Assembly (NCBI GenBank): GCA_004552965.1
Contig: SFMU01000038.1
Coordinates: 1-19,552, forward strand
Length of the DNA stretch: 19,552 nucleotides
DNA from: Bacteroidales bacterium
GTDB taxonomy: Bacteria > Bacteroidota > Bacteroidia > Bacteroidales > UBA932
Direction: 5' to 3'
The translations under genes and the position numbers were made by a program. Positions 13,250 to 19,552 of this stretch are shown here, piece after piece (within the stretch, counting starts at the first letter, position 1; each line of letters starts with the position of its first letter). The notes below the pieces were generated by a model that saw only the letters and a list, made by a program, of their open reading frames with translations, searched no databases and was not told the origin of the DNA.

Positions 13250-15097
13250 TCATTCGGCCTCTGTGACCGAGACATTGGTCTCACCGGCCTGTCTGACGGC
13301 CTCCGAGATCCTTTCGGCCTCCTGCCTGTCATTGAAAGGACCGACCCTGTAGACCACGGAACCATCTTCTACGGATTTCTGCAGATCCTTGTCGGTCATC
13401 TCCTGGATTGTCGTCAGGGCGGTTTCCGAGAGAGACTGGCTGTTTTCCGGGAAGATCTTCACGAAACAGAAGACGGTGATTTCCGACTCCATTTTCCTGG
13501 CATCGGCCACGCTGACTGGCTTGCCGTCCCTGTACGCCGTGATGATTGCCGTGCGGAATCCCAGGCTCTTGACCTTGTTGATGTTCCCGAGCGCGGAAGC
13601 ATAGTCGCGGAACAGGCCTACCGAATAGGTATATTTCCCTGACGGGTTGAGCTTCTCGAACACCGGACTCAGCCCATTGATGTCCTCGAGAGTTGCCTTG
13701 CGCGACTGGGTGAAGATCTGGATCTGGTAGACAAGGCCCTCGGGAAGAGTGTTGTCCTCGGCGAACCTGCCCTCGGGGAGTATCATGAACGAATAGTCGA
13801 ACTTCCTGACCGGCTGTTCCATCTCCAGGGTAAACCGTGGACCGTAGTCGTTCCTTGTGAAGGTGTAGCCCGTGGAGGCTCCGACAACCTCCTTGTCGGC
13901 CTGGGCCTGCAGCTTTCCGGCGTCGAAGACGATCCCCTTCATCAGGAAATCCATCTCGATTTCCTGCAGTTTCCCGACTGCCTTCCTGAGGGCATCGTTG
14001 AGCGCCGGGAGATGCAGTTCGCTGTCCATGATGCTTTCCGTCAGGGACGCCTTCTCCTCGTCAGTGGCGGTCGAGAGGCGGGATCTCATCCCATCCAGCC
14101 GGGCGGTGAACTTCGACAGGGAGTCTCTCATGGTGCGCACGACCTTGAGCTGTTCCAGGTAATGCTGCTGCTCCGGAGACTCCATCTCCTTTCCGGAGAC
14201 GGCCGACTCGTTGTCTATTCTGGCCGGGTCATCCTGCGGAGTCAGGGAGGAGAGTTCACGGAGTTCCTTTATCCCTGCGACTGAAGTCCTTACTGGCATG
14301 ACGTCATATTCGAGAACATAGATTGTGACGCTGTCCTTCCCGCAGTCGCGGTTCGATGCGAAGATCGTATACTTGCCGTCGTCGGTGTTGATCAGCAGGA
14401 AATCGTCGTAGGGTGACGAATAGGGGAAGCCCATGTTCACCGGCACGCCCCAGTCGTTTGTCTCCGGATTCCATTCGGCCTGGTAAAGGTCATAGCCGCC
14501 CATCCCGTACAGGCCCGTCGAGGCGAAGGTGAGAGTCTTTCCGTCCCCGGAGACCATGGGGAATATCTCGTCGGAGGAACTGGTGAGGTGTTCGTTGATC
14601 AGGGTCGGGACGCTCCAGAGAGAGTCCTTGTGGATTGTCCTGCAGATGTTCCGTATGCCCTGCGCGTCTGCGCATGAGTAGTAGATCTCTTCCGCTCCGG
14701 CAGGATAATAGACCGGTGTGGGAACCGGTCCCGATGCCGTGGAGTCCAGCTGGTTGGGGCTCTGCCTCCAGCTGTTGTTCGGCAGCGGGTAGAAAAGGAA
14801 GAAGTCCCTGAGCGGGAAGGTCTGCCGGGCGACTACTGAAGGGTCTGAGCAGAAATCCATCATATTCAAGCCATTCTGCGCCATCATCAGCTGCTCCTCG
14901 ACTGCGGTCACGCTGGTCGAGTCGGCAACTTCCAGAGCCTTGCGGCACAGGTCTTCCGCCTTCCTGAAATCATAGGAAAGCCTGGCTGAGTCGGCGCTCG
15001 CCAGGAGTCTGTTCACTCTGATCTGGGCCATGGCGGCGAGTGGTGAAAATGCCATGACGGCAGCCAAGACCATTATTTGAATCGACCTGTTTTTCAT
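13250..15097 (-). CDS. Exported protein with PD40-like repeats, coiled coil and two SPOR-like regions
   Basis: A 615-aa protein with a signal peptide (residues 1-25, ending AAMA|Q; no lipobox Cys). Residues 26-80 look like TPR helices (YDFRKAEDLCRKALEVAD). Residues about 135-250 hold PD40/WD40-like beta-propeller motifs (SSSDEIFPMVSGDGKTLTFA, GGYDLYQAEWN, SPYDDFLLINTDDGKYTIFA). Residues about 308-385 are a predicted coiled coil. Residues about 455-530 (GLVYQIQIFTQSRK to AIITAYRDGKPV) are SPOR-like, and 541-615 look like a second SPOR (VVYRVGPFNDRQEAERISEA). TPR plus PD40 recalls PorE and related Bacteroidota envelope proteins, but the usual OmpA-like domain is replaced by SPOR regions, which in known proteins bind denuded peptidoglycan. 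A peptidoglycan-associated envelope or division role is an inference. It is divergent from secDF, with a -7 element 26 bp upstream. Confidence 0.8.
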   Translation of the reverse strand: MKNRSIQIMVLAAVMAFSPLAAMAQIRVNRLLASADSARLSYDFRKAEDLCRKALEVADSTSVTAVEEQLMMAQNGLNMMDFCSDPSVVARQTFPLRDFFLFYPLPNNSWRQSPNQLDSTASGPVPTPVYYPAGAEEIYYSCADAQGIRNICRTIHKDSLWSVPTLINEHLTSSSDEIFPMVSGDGKTLTFASTGLYGMGGYDLYQAEWNPETNDWGVPVNMGFPYSSPYDDFLLINTDDGKYTIFASNRDCGKDSVTIYVLEYDVMPVRTSVAGIKELRELSSLTPQDDPARIDNESAVSGKEMESPEQQHYLEQLKVVRTMRDSLSKFTARLDGMRSRLSTATDEEKASLTESIMDSELHLPALNDALRKAVGKLQEIEMDFLMKGIVFDAGKLQAQADKEVVGASTGYTFTRNDYGPRFTLEMEQPVRKFDYSFMILPEGRFAEDNTLPEGLVYQIQIFTQSRKATLEDINGLSPVFEKLNPSGKYTYSVGLFRDYASALGNINKVKSLGFRTAIITAYRDGKPVSVADARKMESEITVFCFVKIFPENSQSLSETALTTIQEMTDKDLQKSVEDGSVVYRVGPFNDRQEAERISEAVRQAGETNVSVTEAE

Positions 15098-15106
15098 CCG
15101 TAATGA

Positions 15107-15122
15107 TGCATCTGTGCATCTG
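15107..15122. repeat. Tandem 8-bp repeat TGCATCTG x2
   Basis: Two adjacent copies lie at 15107-15114 and 15115-15122, overlapping the palindrome GATGCATC (15105-15112). They sit between the minus-strand -7 element and the start codon of the PD40/SPOR gene, in its very short leader. They could be a regulator site or slippage product. Confidence 0.4.
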
Positions 15123-15130
15123 CAAATTTA
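15123..15130 (-). promoter_or_regulatory. -7 element for the PD40/SPOR gene
   Basis: Reading on the minus strand, TAAATTTG (15130-15123) is a perfect TAnnTTTG match 26 bp before the ATG at 15097. I found no convincing -33 TTG at the usual distance, so the promoter may need an activator or be weak. Confidence 0.45.
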
Positions 15131-15171
15131 AGAAATACTTGGCAGATAATTCGTTTCTAAGAAAAAAATAC

Positions 15172-15193
15172 TAAATTTGTACCCTTAATTTTG
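15172..15193 (+). promoter_or_regulatory. Two -7 candidates for secDF
   Basis: TAAATTTG (15172-15179) and TAATTTTG (15186-15193) both match TAnnTTTG on the plus strand, 62 and 48 bp before the secDF start. The first has a weak TTCG at 15150-15153 near the -33 spacing; the second has an A-run there. The leader downstream is strongly AT-rich, which in Bacteroidota favours translation initiation in the absence of a Shine-Dalgarno sequence. Confidence 0.5.
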
Positions 15194-15240
15194 CGCTAAA
15201 GAAAACTATAAAATAAAAATCGATAAAAAATTAACGTATT

Positions 15241-18200
15241 ATGCAAAGTAAAGGTTGGATCAGGCTTGTCGCAATCCTGCTGGCTATCGCTTCCATTTGG
15301 CAGCTTTCCTTCACGGCAGTGACAACCATCCAGGAAAAGAAGGCTGAAAAGTTTGCGGAGAAGGCCGCTGTCGCCGCCCAGAACTCCGCCGATTTCGCCA
15401 AAGTCGCAATCGAGGACCAGGCATATTATCTGGATTCCATCAGAAAGGATTGCAACAGAGTCTACATCGATTCCATCTCAAACCGCAAGGTCTTCCTCTG
15501 GAACACCTACAAGGAGTGCAAGACGAAGGAAATCAACCTCGGTCTCGACCTCAAGGGCGGTATGAACGTGATGCTGCAGGTGCAGCTCCAGGACCTTGTC
15601 AAGGCTCTTGCCGGCAACAATGCCGATCCTGCATTCCTCAAGGCTCTCTCACTTGCAAAGGAGCGCAGCGTCAACTCCAGGGAGGATTTCATCACTCTCT
15701 TTGCCGACGCATGGAAGGAGGTTTCAGGCGGACAGCGTCTCGCCAAGATATTCGGAACCTATGAGATGAAAGACCGCATCAAGGCTGAATCTACCGATGC
15801 CGAAGTCATCGCAGTCATCCGCGAAGAGGCAGAGAGCGCAGTTGCGAACTCATTCAATGTCCTCCGCAACCGTATCGACCGTTTCGGTGTGACCCAGCCT
15901 TCGATCCAGAAACTCGGAAACAGCGGACGCATCCTCGTCGAGCTCCCTGGTGTGAAGGAGCCGGAGCGTGTGAGAAAGCTCCTCCAGGGAACCGCATCGC
16001 TCGAGTTCTGGGAGACTTTCACCAACCAGGAGGTCGCCGTCTATCTCGCAGAGGCCAATTCCAAACTTGCCGAAATCCTCGCAGACGGTGAGGAAGAAGT
16101 GGCAGTCGAGGAGCCTGCAGCAGATTCTTCTGCAGCCGAGTCCGTCGCAGACACTCTTCTCAATGCCGAACTTGCCAGCCAGGAGACCAGCAAGGAGTTG
16201 GAGGCCTACAGGAAGGCCAACCCTCTCTTCGCTGTCCTGACTCCTTCCCAGACCGGTGATGCCTGCATAGGCTTTGCTGCCGCAATAGACACCGCCAAGG
16301 TCAACAAGTATCTCAAGATGCCTCAGATCGCCGAGATCTTCCCGGCCGAGTTCAGGGCAATGTGGACCGTCCACCCTTCCGAGCGTCTCGCAGCTGACAA
16401 CATCTACGAGCTCGTCGCCATCAAGTCCACTTCCAAGACAGGAAAGGCCAAGCTCGACGGTGGTGTCGTGACCGATGCCCGCACCGTCTATGAGAACGGA
16501 CAGAACGGTGAGCCTTCCGTTTCGATGAGCATGAATGCCGAAGGTGCCAACATCTGGGCCCGCATGACCGGCGACAATGTCGGCAAGCAGATTGCCATCG
16601 TCCTCGACGGCATGGTATATTCCTATCCTATGGTCAACGGTGCGATCACCGGAGGCAACTCTTCGATCACCGGACACTTCACTCCTGAAGAGGCAAACGA
16701 CCTTGTCAACGTCCTCAAGTCAGGTAAGCTTCCTGCACCTGCCACAATCATCCAGGAGCAGGTCGTAGGTCCGTCTCTCGGTGCAAGGTCCATCCAGGCC
16801 GGTATGATCTCATTCATCATCGCCTTCGTCCTCGTGCTCCTCTACATGATCTTCTTCTACAAGGGAGCAGGTGTCGCAGCTGACCTCGCGCTTCTGTGCA
16901 ACGTCCTTTTACTTTTCGGAGTTCTCGTTTCCTTCGGTGCAGTCCTCACCCTTCCTGGTATCGCCGGTCTCGTCCTCACGATGGGTATGGCTGTGGATGC
17001 CAATGTGATCATCTATGAGCGCATCAAGGAGGAACTCGCTGCCGGCAAGGGTCTGAGCAAGGCTGTGGCTGACGGTTACAAGAATGCATATTCGGCAATC
17101 ATCGACGGTCAGGTCACCACCCTCCTCACCGGTATCGTTCTCTTCATCTTCGGTTCCGGTCCTGTCCAGGGCTTCGCCACCACTCTGATCATCGGTATCA
17201 TCACCTCTGTTCTCACCTCGATCTTCATCACCAGACTCTACTTCGAGAGCCGTATCTCCAAGGGCAAGAAGATCTCGTTCGAGAGCAACCTTACCAAGAA
17301 CTTCCTCAAGAACACCAGTTTCGACTTCATCAAGGCCCGCAAGGTCACTTACATCGTCTCCGGCGCTCTGATCCTCATCTCTCTGGTTTCAATCTTCACC
17401 AAGGGCTTCACCTATGGTGTCGACTTCACCGGTGGCCGTACCTATGTCGTTCGTTTCGACCAGCCTGTGACTGCAGAGCAGGTACGTGAGGCTGCCATCG
17501 CCGAGTTTGACGGTGCTGTCGAAGTCAAGCAGTTCGGTGGCGAGAGCCAGATGAAGATCACTACCCAGTACAAGAATGATGAAGAGTCCAGCGAGGTCGA
17601 TGCAGAAGTCGAGGCCAAGCTCTACAATGCCTTGATTCCTTTCTTCGAGGACAAGAACATGACCATCGATCAGTTCAAGTCGACCCTTGACAACCCTAAC
17701 GGTATCATCTCTTCCGACAAGGTGGGCCCTACCATCGCGAACGACATCAAGCGTGACGCCATCATCGCCGTCATCCTTGCCCTCTTCGTGATCTTCGCCT
17801 ACATCGCTGTCAGGTTCAAGGGCTGGACATGGGGTCTCGGCGGTGTAGTCTCACTCGCACACACAGCCCTCATCGTCATCGGTTTCTTCTCTCTCTTCTC
17901 CGGAATCCTTCCGTTCAACCTCGATGTCGACCAGACGTTCATCGCTGCTATCCTGACCATCATCGGTTATGCAATCAACGACAACGTGGTCATCTTCGAC
18001 CGAATCCGCGAGTACAGGCTCATGCATCCTAATGCAGACCTCAAGGAGAACACCAACCTTGCGCTCAATGCAACACTGACCCGTACGGTGAACACCTCGG
18101 TTTCAACCCTGGTCACCATGCTCGCAATCGCAATCTTCGGTGGTGAGTCCATCAGGGGTCTTGCAGTCGCCCTCATCCTCGGTATCTGCATCGGTACCTA

Positions 18201-18294
18201 CGCTTCCATCTTCATCGGTACACCTGTCATGTACGATGCAACCATCAGAAGCAAGGCCAAGGCTGCTGACAAGGCTAAATCTTCAAAGAAATAG
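15241..18294 (+). CDS. secDF: Protein translocase subunit SecDF (fused)
   Basis: SecD and SecF, usually separate, are joined in one 1017-aa protein, as is normal in Bacteroidota. It uses the proton-motive force to pull preproteins from the SecYEG channel on the periplasmic side. Visible parts are: a first membrane helix (about 8-27); the SecD motif GLDLKGGMNV (101-110); a large periplasmic domain to about 510; the SecD helices with GMAVDANVIIYERI (582-595, Asp586 at the position linked to proton flow); a hydrophobic entry to the SecF half (about 700-720); VDFTGGRTYVVRF (727-739); and YAINDNVVIFDRIREYR (910-926, Asp914). Residues about 280-318 are an acidic, Ala-rich insert in the periplasmic head. 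The tail is short and Lys-rich. It has its own promoter and a strong terminator, so it is monocistronic. Confidence 0.97.
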   Translation: MQSKGWIRLVAILLAIASIWQLSFTAVTTIQEKKAEKFAEKAAVAAQNSADFAKVAIEDQAYYLDSIRKDCNRVYIDSISNRKVFLWNTYKECKTKEINLGLDLKGGMNVMLQVQLQDLVKALAGNNADPAFLKALSLAKERSVNSREDFITLFADAWKEVSGGQRLAKIFGTYEMKDRIKAESTDAEVIAVIREEAESAVANSFNVLRNRIDRFGVTQPSIQKLGNSGRILVELPGVKEPERVRKLLQGTASLEFWETFTNQEVAVYLAEANSKLAEILADGEEEVAVEEPAADSSAAESVADTLLNAELASQETSKELEAYRKANPLFAVLTPSQTGDACIGFAAAIDTAKVNKYLKMPQIAEIFPAEFRAMWTVHPSERLAADNIYELVAIKSTSKTGKAKLDGGVVTDARTVYENGQNGEPSVSMSMNAEGANIWARMTGDNVGKQIAIVLDGMVYSYPMVNGAITGGNSSITGHFTPEEANDLVNVLKSGKLPAPATIIQEQVVGPSLGARSIQAGMISFIIAFVLVLLYMIFFYKGAGVAADLALLCNVLLLFGVLVSFGAVLTLPGIAGLVLTMGMAVDANVIIYERIKEELAAGKGLSKAVADGYKNAYSAIIDGQVTTLLTGIVLFIFGSGPVQGFATTLIIGIITSVLTSIFITRLYFESRISKGKKISFESNLTKNFLKNTSFDFIKARKVTYIVSGALILISLVSIFTKGFTYGVDFTGGRTYVVRFDQPVTAEQVREAAIAEFDGAVEVKQFGGESQMKITTQYKNDEESSEVDAEVEAKLYNALIPFFEDKNMTIDQFKSTLDNPNGIISSDKVGPTIANDIKRDAIIAVILALFVIFAYIAVRFKGWTWGLGGVVSLAHTALIVIGFFSLFSGILPFNLDVDQTFIAAILTIIGYAINDNVVIFDRIREYRLMHPNADLKENTNLALNATLTRTVNTSVSTLVTMLAIAIFGGESIRGLAVALILGICIGTYASIFIGTPVMYDATIRSKAKAADKAKSSKK

Positions 18295-18315
18295 TTTTTC
18301 TGATTACTTAATACC

Positions 18316-18343
18316 AAGGGTGGCTTCGGTCACCCTTTTTTTT
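18316..18343 (+). terminator. Strong rho-independent terminator after secDF
   Basis: AAGGGTGGC pairs with GTCACCCTT (9 bp, one G-U) around a TTCG tetraloop closed by C-G, followed by a run of eight T in total. It starts 21 bp after the secDF stop. Its T-run ends only 10 bp before the next start codon. Confidence 0.92.
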
Positions 18344-18353
18344 GATTCCAAGC

Positions 18354-18722
18354 ATGAAAGCTCTTTTCACAATAATACTGCTGGTACTCTCCAACATATT
18401 CATGACATTCGCCTGGTATGGCCATCTCAAGCTTCAGGAAATGAAGGTTTCCACTTCCTGGCCGCTCATACTAGTGATTCTTTTTTCCTGGGGTCTCGCT
18501 TTTTTCGAATATTGCGCCCAGGTTCCGGCGAACCGTATCGGTTTCTCGGGAAACGGCGGCCCCTTCAGCCTTGTCCAGCTTAAGGTCATCCAGGAGGTCG
18601 TGTCCTTGGTAGTCTTCACTCTGATTGTTACCGTTCTTTTCAAGGGCGAGTCCCTGCACTGGAACCATCTGGCCGCCTTCGGTTGTCTTGTGCTGGCGGT
18701 TTTCTTCGTCTTCCTTAAGTGA
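18354..18722 (+). CDS. DUF486 (DMT-related) small membrane protein
   Basis: A 122-aa protein starting at the ATG at 18354, with four hydrophobic segments (about 2-20, 36-54, 76-97, 105-121), as in the small four-helix DMT relatives. Signature stretches are SNIFMTFAWYGHLKLQEM (13-30), WGLAFFEYCAQVPANRIG (46-63) and FSLVQLKVIQEVVSLVVF (71-88), which fit the DUF486 family closely. No transported substrate is established for the family that I know of. The start codon lies 10 bp past the secDF terminator T-run and no clear promoter was found. Expression may therefore depend on readthrough or on a promoter overlapping the terminator. Confidence 0.88.
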   Translation: MKALFTIILLVLSNIFMTFAWYGHLKLQEMKVSTSWPLILVILFSWGLAFFEYCAQVPANRIGFSGNGGPFSLVQLKVIQEVVSLVVFTLIVTVLFKGESLHWNHLAAFGCLVLAVFFVFLK

Positions 18723-18765
18723 CAGTGAGGAACCCGTTGAATTGGAAATGAAACAAACAAGGCAA

Positions 18766-18803
18766 TTTGGTTATTTGGCGGAAAATCGTTTGGTTATTTG
18801 GCG
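18766..18803. repeat. 15-bp direct repeat TTTGGTTATTTGGCG x2
   Basis: Exact copies lie at 18766-18780 and 18789-18803, separated by GAAAATCG. The second copy supplies the TAA (18794-18796, minus strand) that ends the broken ATPase frame, so the repeat sits at the point where similarity to the ATPase family seems to stop. It may mark a deletion or insertion junction. Confidence 0.75.
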
Positions 18804-19183
18804 ATAGCTTGTCTCGCTTTTGTACCAGATTGAGTCATGAAGTCGGGTTCATTTCGGTGAGCTGTTCGGAAATAGAAGTCTCCTTGAAGTGAACTTTGCT
18901 GTTCCGTTTTAAGGTCGTGATTATGAGCCTCTATGAACACTTGTTTTTCAAACCATCGCTGTTCGTGCTCTAGTTCTTCTCCCTTCTTGACATAATAATC
19001 CCGGTCACCAGTGGTCCTGTATCCGTGCAACCTATACCAATGATAAAAGGCCTCAAATAAAGATGTTTTACCTGATCCATTGGGACCAACCAGAATAACT
19101 AACTATGCGCTTTCTGGGATATCTTTAATTGTAAGATCAGTAAAGCGTCTAAACTGTTGTATTCAAATTTCCTTTATTTTCAT
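18794..19183 (-). pseudogene. Broken AAA-family ATPase (two in-frame stops, C-terminus missing)
   Basis: Starting at the ATG at 19183, one frame reads MKIKEI-stop-IQQFRRFTDLTIKDIPESA-stop-LVILVGPNGSGKTSLFEAF. The stops are TGA at 19165-19163 and TAG at 19105-19103; similarity continues across both without a frame change. The Walker A is GPNGSGKT (codons 33-40). Further on, GDRDYYVKKGEE and FYFRTAHRNEPDFMTQ resemble AAA ATPases of the type found in defence and toxin loci. The frame ends at TAA (18796-18794) after about 129 codons, whereas such ATPases usually have 350 or more, so Walker B and the rest are absent. The ATG overlaps the stop of the upstream AbiEii-type gene (ATGA), typical of a two-gene operon. 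Recoding is possible in principle but the truncation argues against it. Confidence 0.82.
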
Positions 19184-19552
19184 CGTATCAATTCGATAAG
19201 TGTTTCACGAACAGTCTCCCAAGCAGAAGTCGGGTCGTAGGATATTCCTGGTCGAAGTAATTTGACCGTATCTCCTGTGAATTCCGGATCCGCCAATTTC
19301 TCCTCCATATTGGCGACGAACTGCTTGTATGTCGGAGGCGTTTCCACTACGAAGCCGATATAGCGTTTATAACAACGAACCACCTCTTCTGGATTCACTT
19401 CAGCATTCTGAAGTGCATACGCAAGGTCAAAAAGGTCGCGGCCTTTCTTGCGTTGATAAAGCGCTCGCATTTTTGTCCCCAGTAACTCTTCCAGTTTGTA
19501 GGTAGTGAGATTACATGAACCAGAAGCCCAGAGACTCTCATAAGAAAATGGA
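19180..19552 (-). CDS. AbiEii/AbiGii-type nucleotidyltransferase, C-terminal part (5' end outside window)
   Basis: The frame is open from the right edge to the TGA at 19182-19180, giving the last 123 residues. The stretch TTYKLEELLGTKMRALYQRK followed by KGRDLFDLAYAL is the hallmark C-terminal motif of the AbiEii/AbiGii nucleotidyltransferase toxin family. The rest (VVRCYKRYIGF, FVANMEEKLADPEF, LLRPGISYD) also fits. In characterised AbiE systems the enzyme is a toxin neutralised by the AbiEi antitoxin. The catalytic N-terminal GS and DxD motifs would lie outside the window, so intactness cannot be judged. The downstream ATPase is broken, so the module may be decaying. Composition is AT-richer than the genes to the left, suggesting acquisition. 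Confidence 0.85.
   Translation of the reverse strand, partial: PFSYESLWASGSCNLTTYKLEELLGTKMRALYQRKKGRDLFDLAYALQNAEVNPEEVVRCYKRYIGFVVETPPTYKQFVANMEEKLADPEFTGDTVKLLRPGISYDPTSAWETVRETLIELIR

Noticed and set aside
13065..13352. Plus-strand ORF across the minisatellite
   Set aside because: Starts at the MBOAT end and runs into the opposite-strand gene; the Cys/Ala/Leu-rich product follows directly from the 25-bp repeat.
18434..18760. Minus-strand ORF opposite the DUF486 gene, considered as a continuation of the ATPase
   Set aside because: The translation (beginning MFVSFPIQRVPHCHL) shows no ATPase motif, and the plus-strand DUF486 match is strong.

Overview
The window reads as a chromosomal segment of a Bacteroidota bacterium, most likely order Bacteroidales. 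The evidence is a fused SecD-SecF protein, an S46 dipeptidyl-peptidase, a DUF4294 protein, a Mrp ATPase whose CxxC is replaced by the Bacteroidota-type TPAELPEN segment, a second EF-G of the Bacteroides EF-G2 type, promoters fitting the Bacteroides pattern (TTG, about 20 nt, TAnnTTTG), and no clear Shine-Dalgarno sequences. Base composition is moderately GC-rich, with long antisense shadow ORFs. I cannot name a genus.

Layout. 1-305: degenerate GC-rich tandem repeat with a 72-bp step, entering from the left edge; two units can fold into hairpins. 352-2650 (minus): an EF-G-like protein lacking the catalytic switch II histidine, with its terminator and promoter. 2750-3753: two divergent small DNA-binding genes (a 70-aa AraC-type HTH protein and a 149-aa XRE regulator with a coiled-coil tail). 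They are bracketed by 15-bp direct repeats, and inverted repeats lie in the shared promoter region.

3759-13064 (plus): seven co-oriented genes behind one good promoter: rnhB, a DPP7-like peptidase, mrp, then SGNH protein - DUF4294 protein - second SGNH protein - MBOAT acyltransferase. The last four are tightly spaced, with a 4-bp overlap between the final two, and look like a cell-envelope O-acylation unit. The SGNH-type proteins and the membrane-bound MBOAT would act together on a glycan whose identity the sequence does not show.

13065-13249: a convergent intergenic region with a 25-bp minisatellite. 13250-15097 (minus): an exported protein with PD40-like repeats, a coiled coil and two SPOR-like regions. 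It is divergent from secDF (15241-18294, plus), which ends at a textbook UUCG-loop terminator. A small DUF486 membrane protein follows.

18723-19552: AT-richer accessory DNA. On the minus strand it holds the C-terminal part of an AbiEii-type nucleotidyltransferase (its 5' end lies beyond the window), overlapping by ATGA a broken AAA ATPase with two in-frame stops and no C-terminal two-thirds. A 15-bp direct repeat sits where the ATPase ends. This looks like a decayed abortive-infection or toxin-antitoxin module.

No rRNA, tRNA, CRISPR array or complete insertion sequence was seen. The points most worth a second look are the four-gene acylation cluster, the structured 72-bp repeat, the repeat-bracketed regulator pair and the decayed AbiEii/ATPase module.
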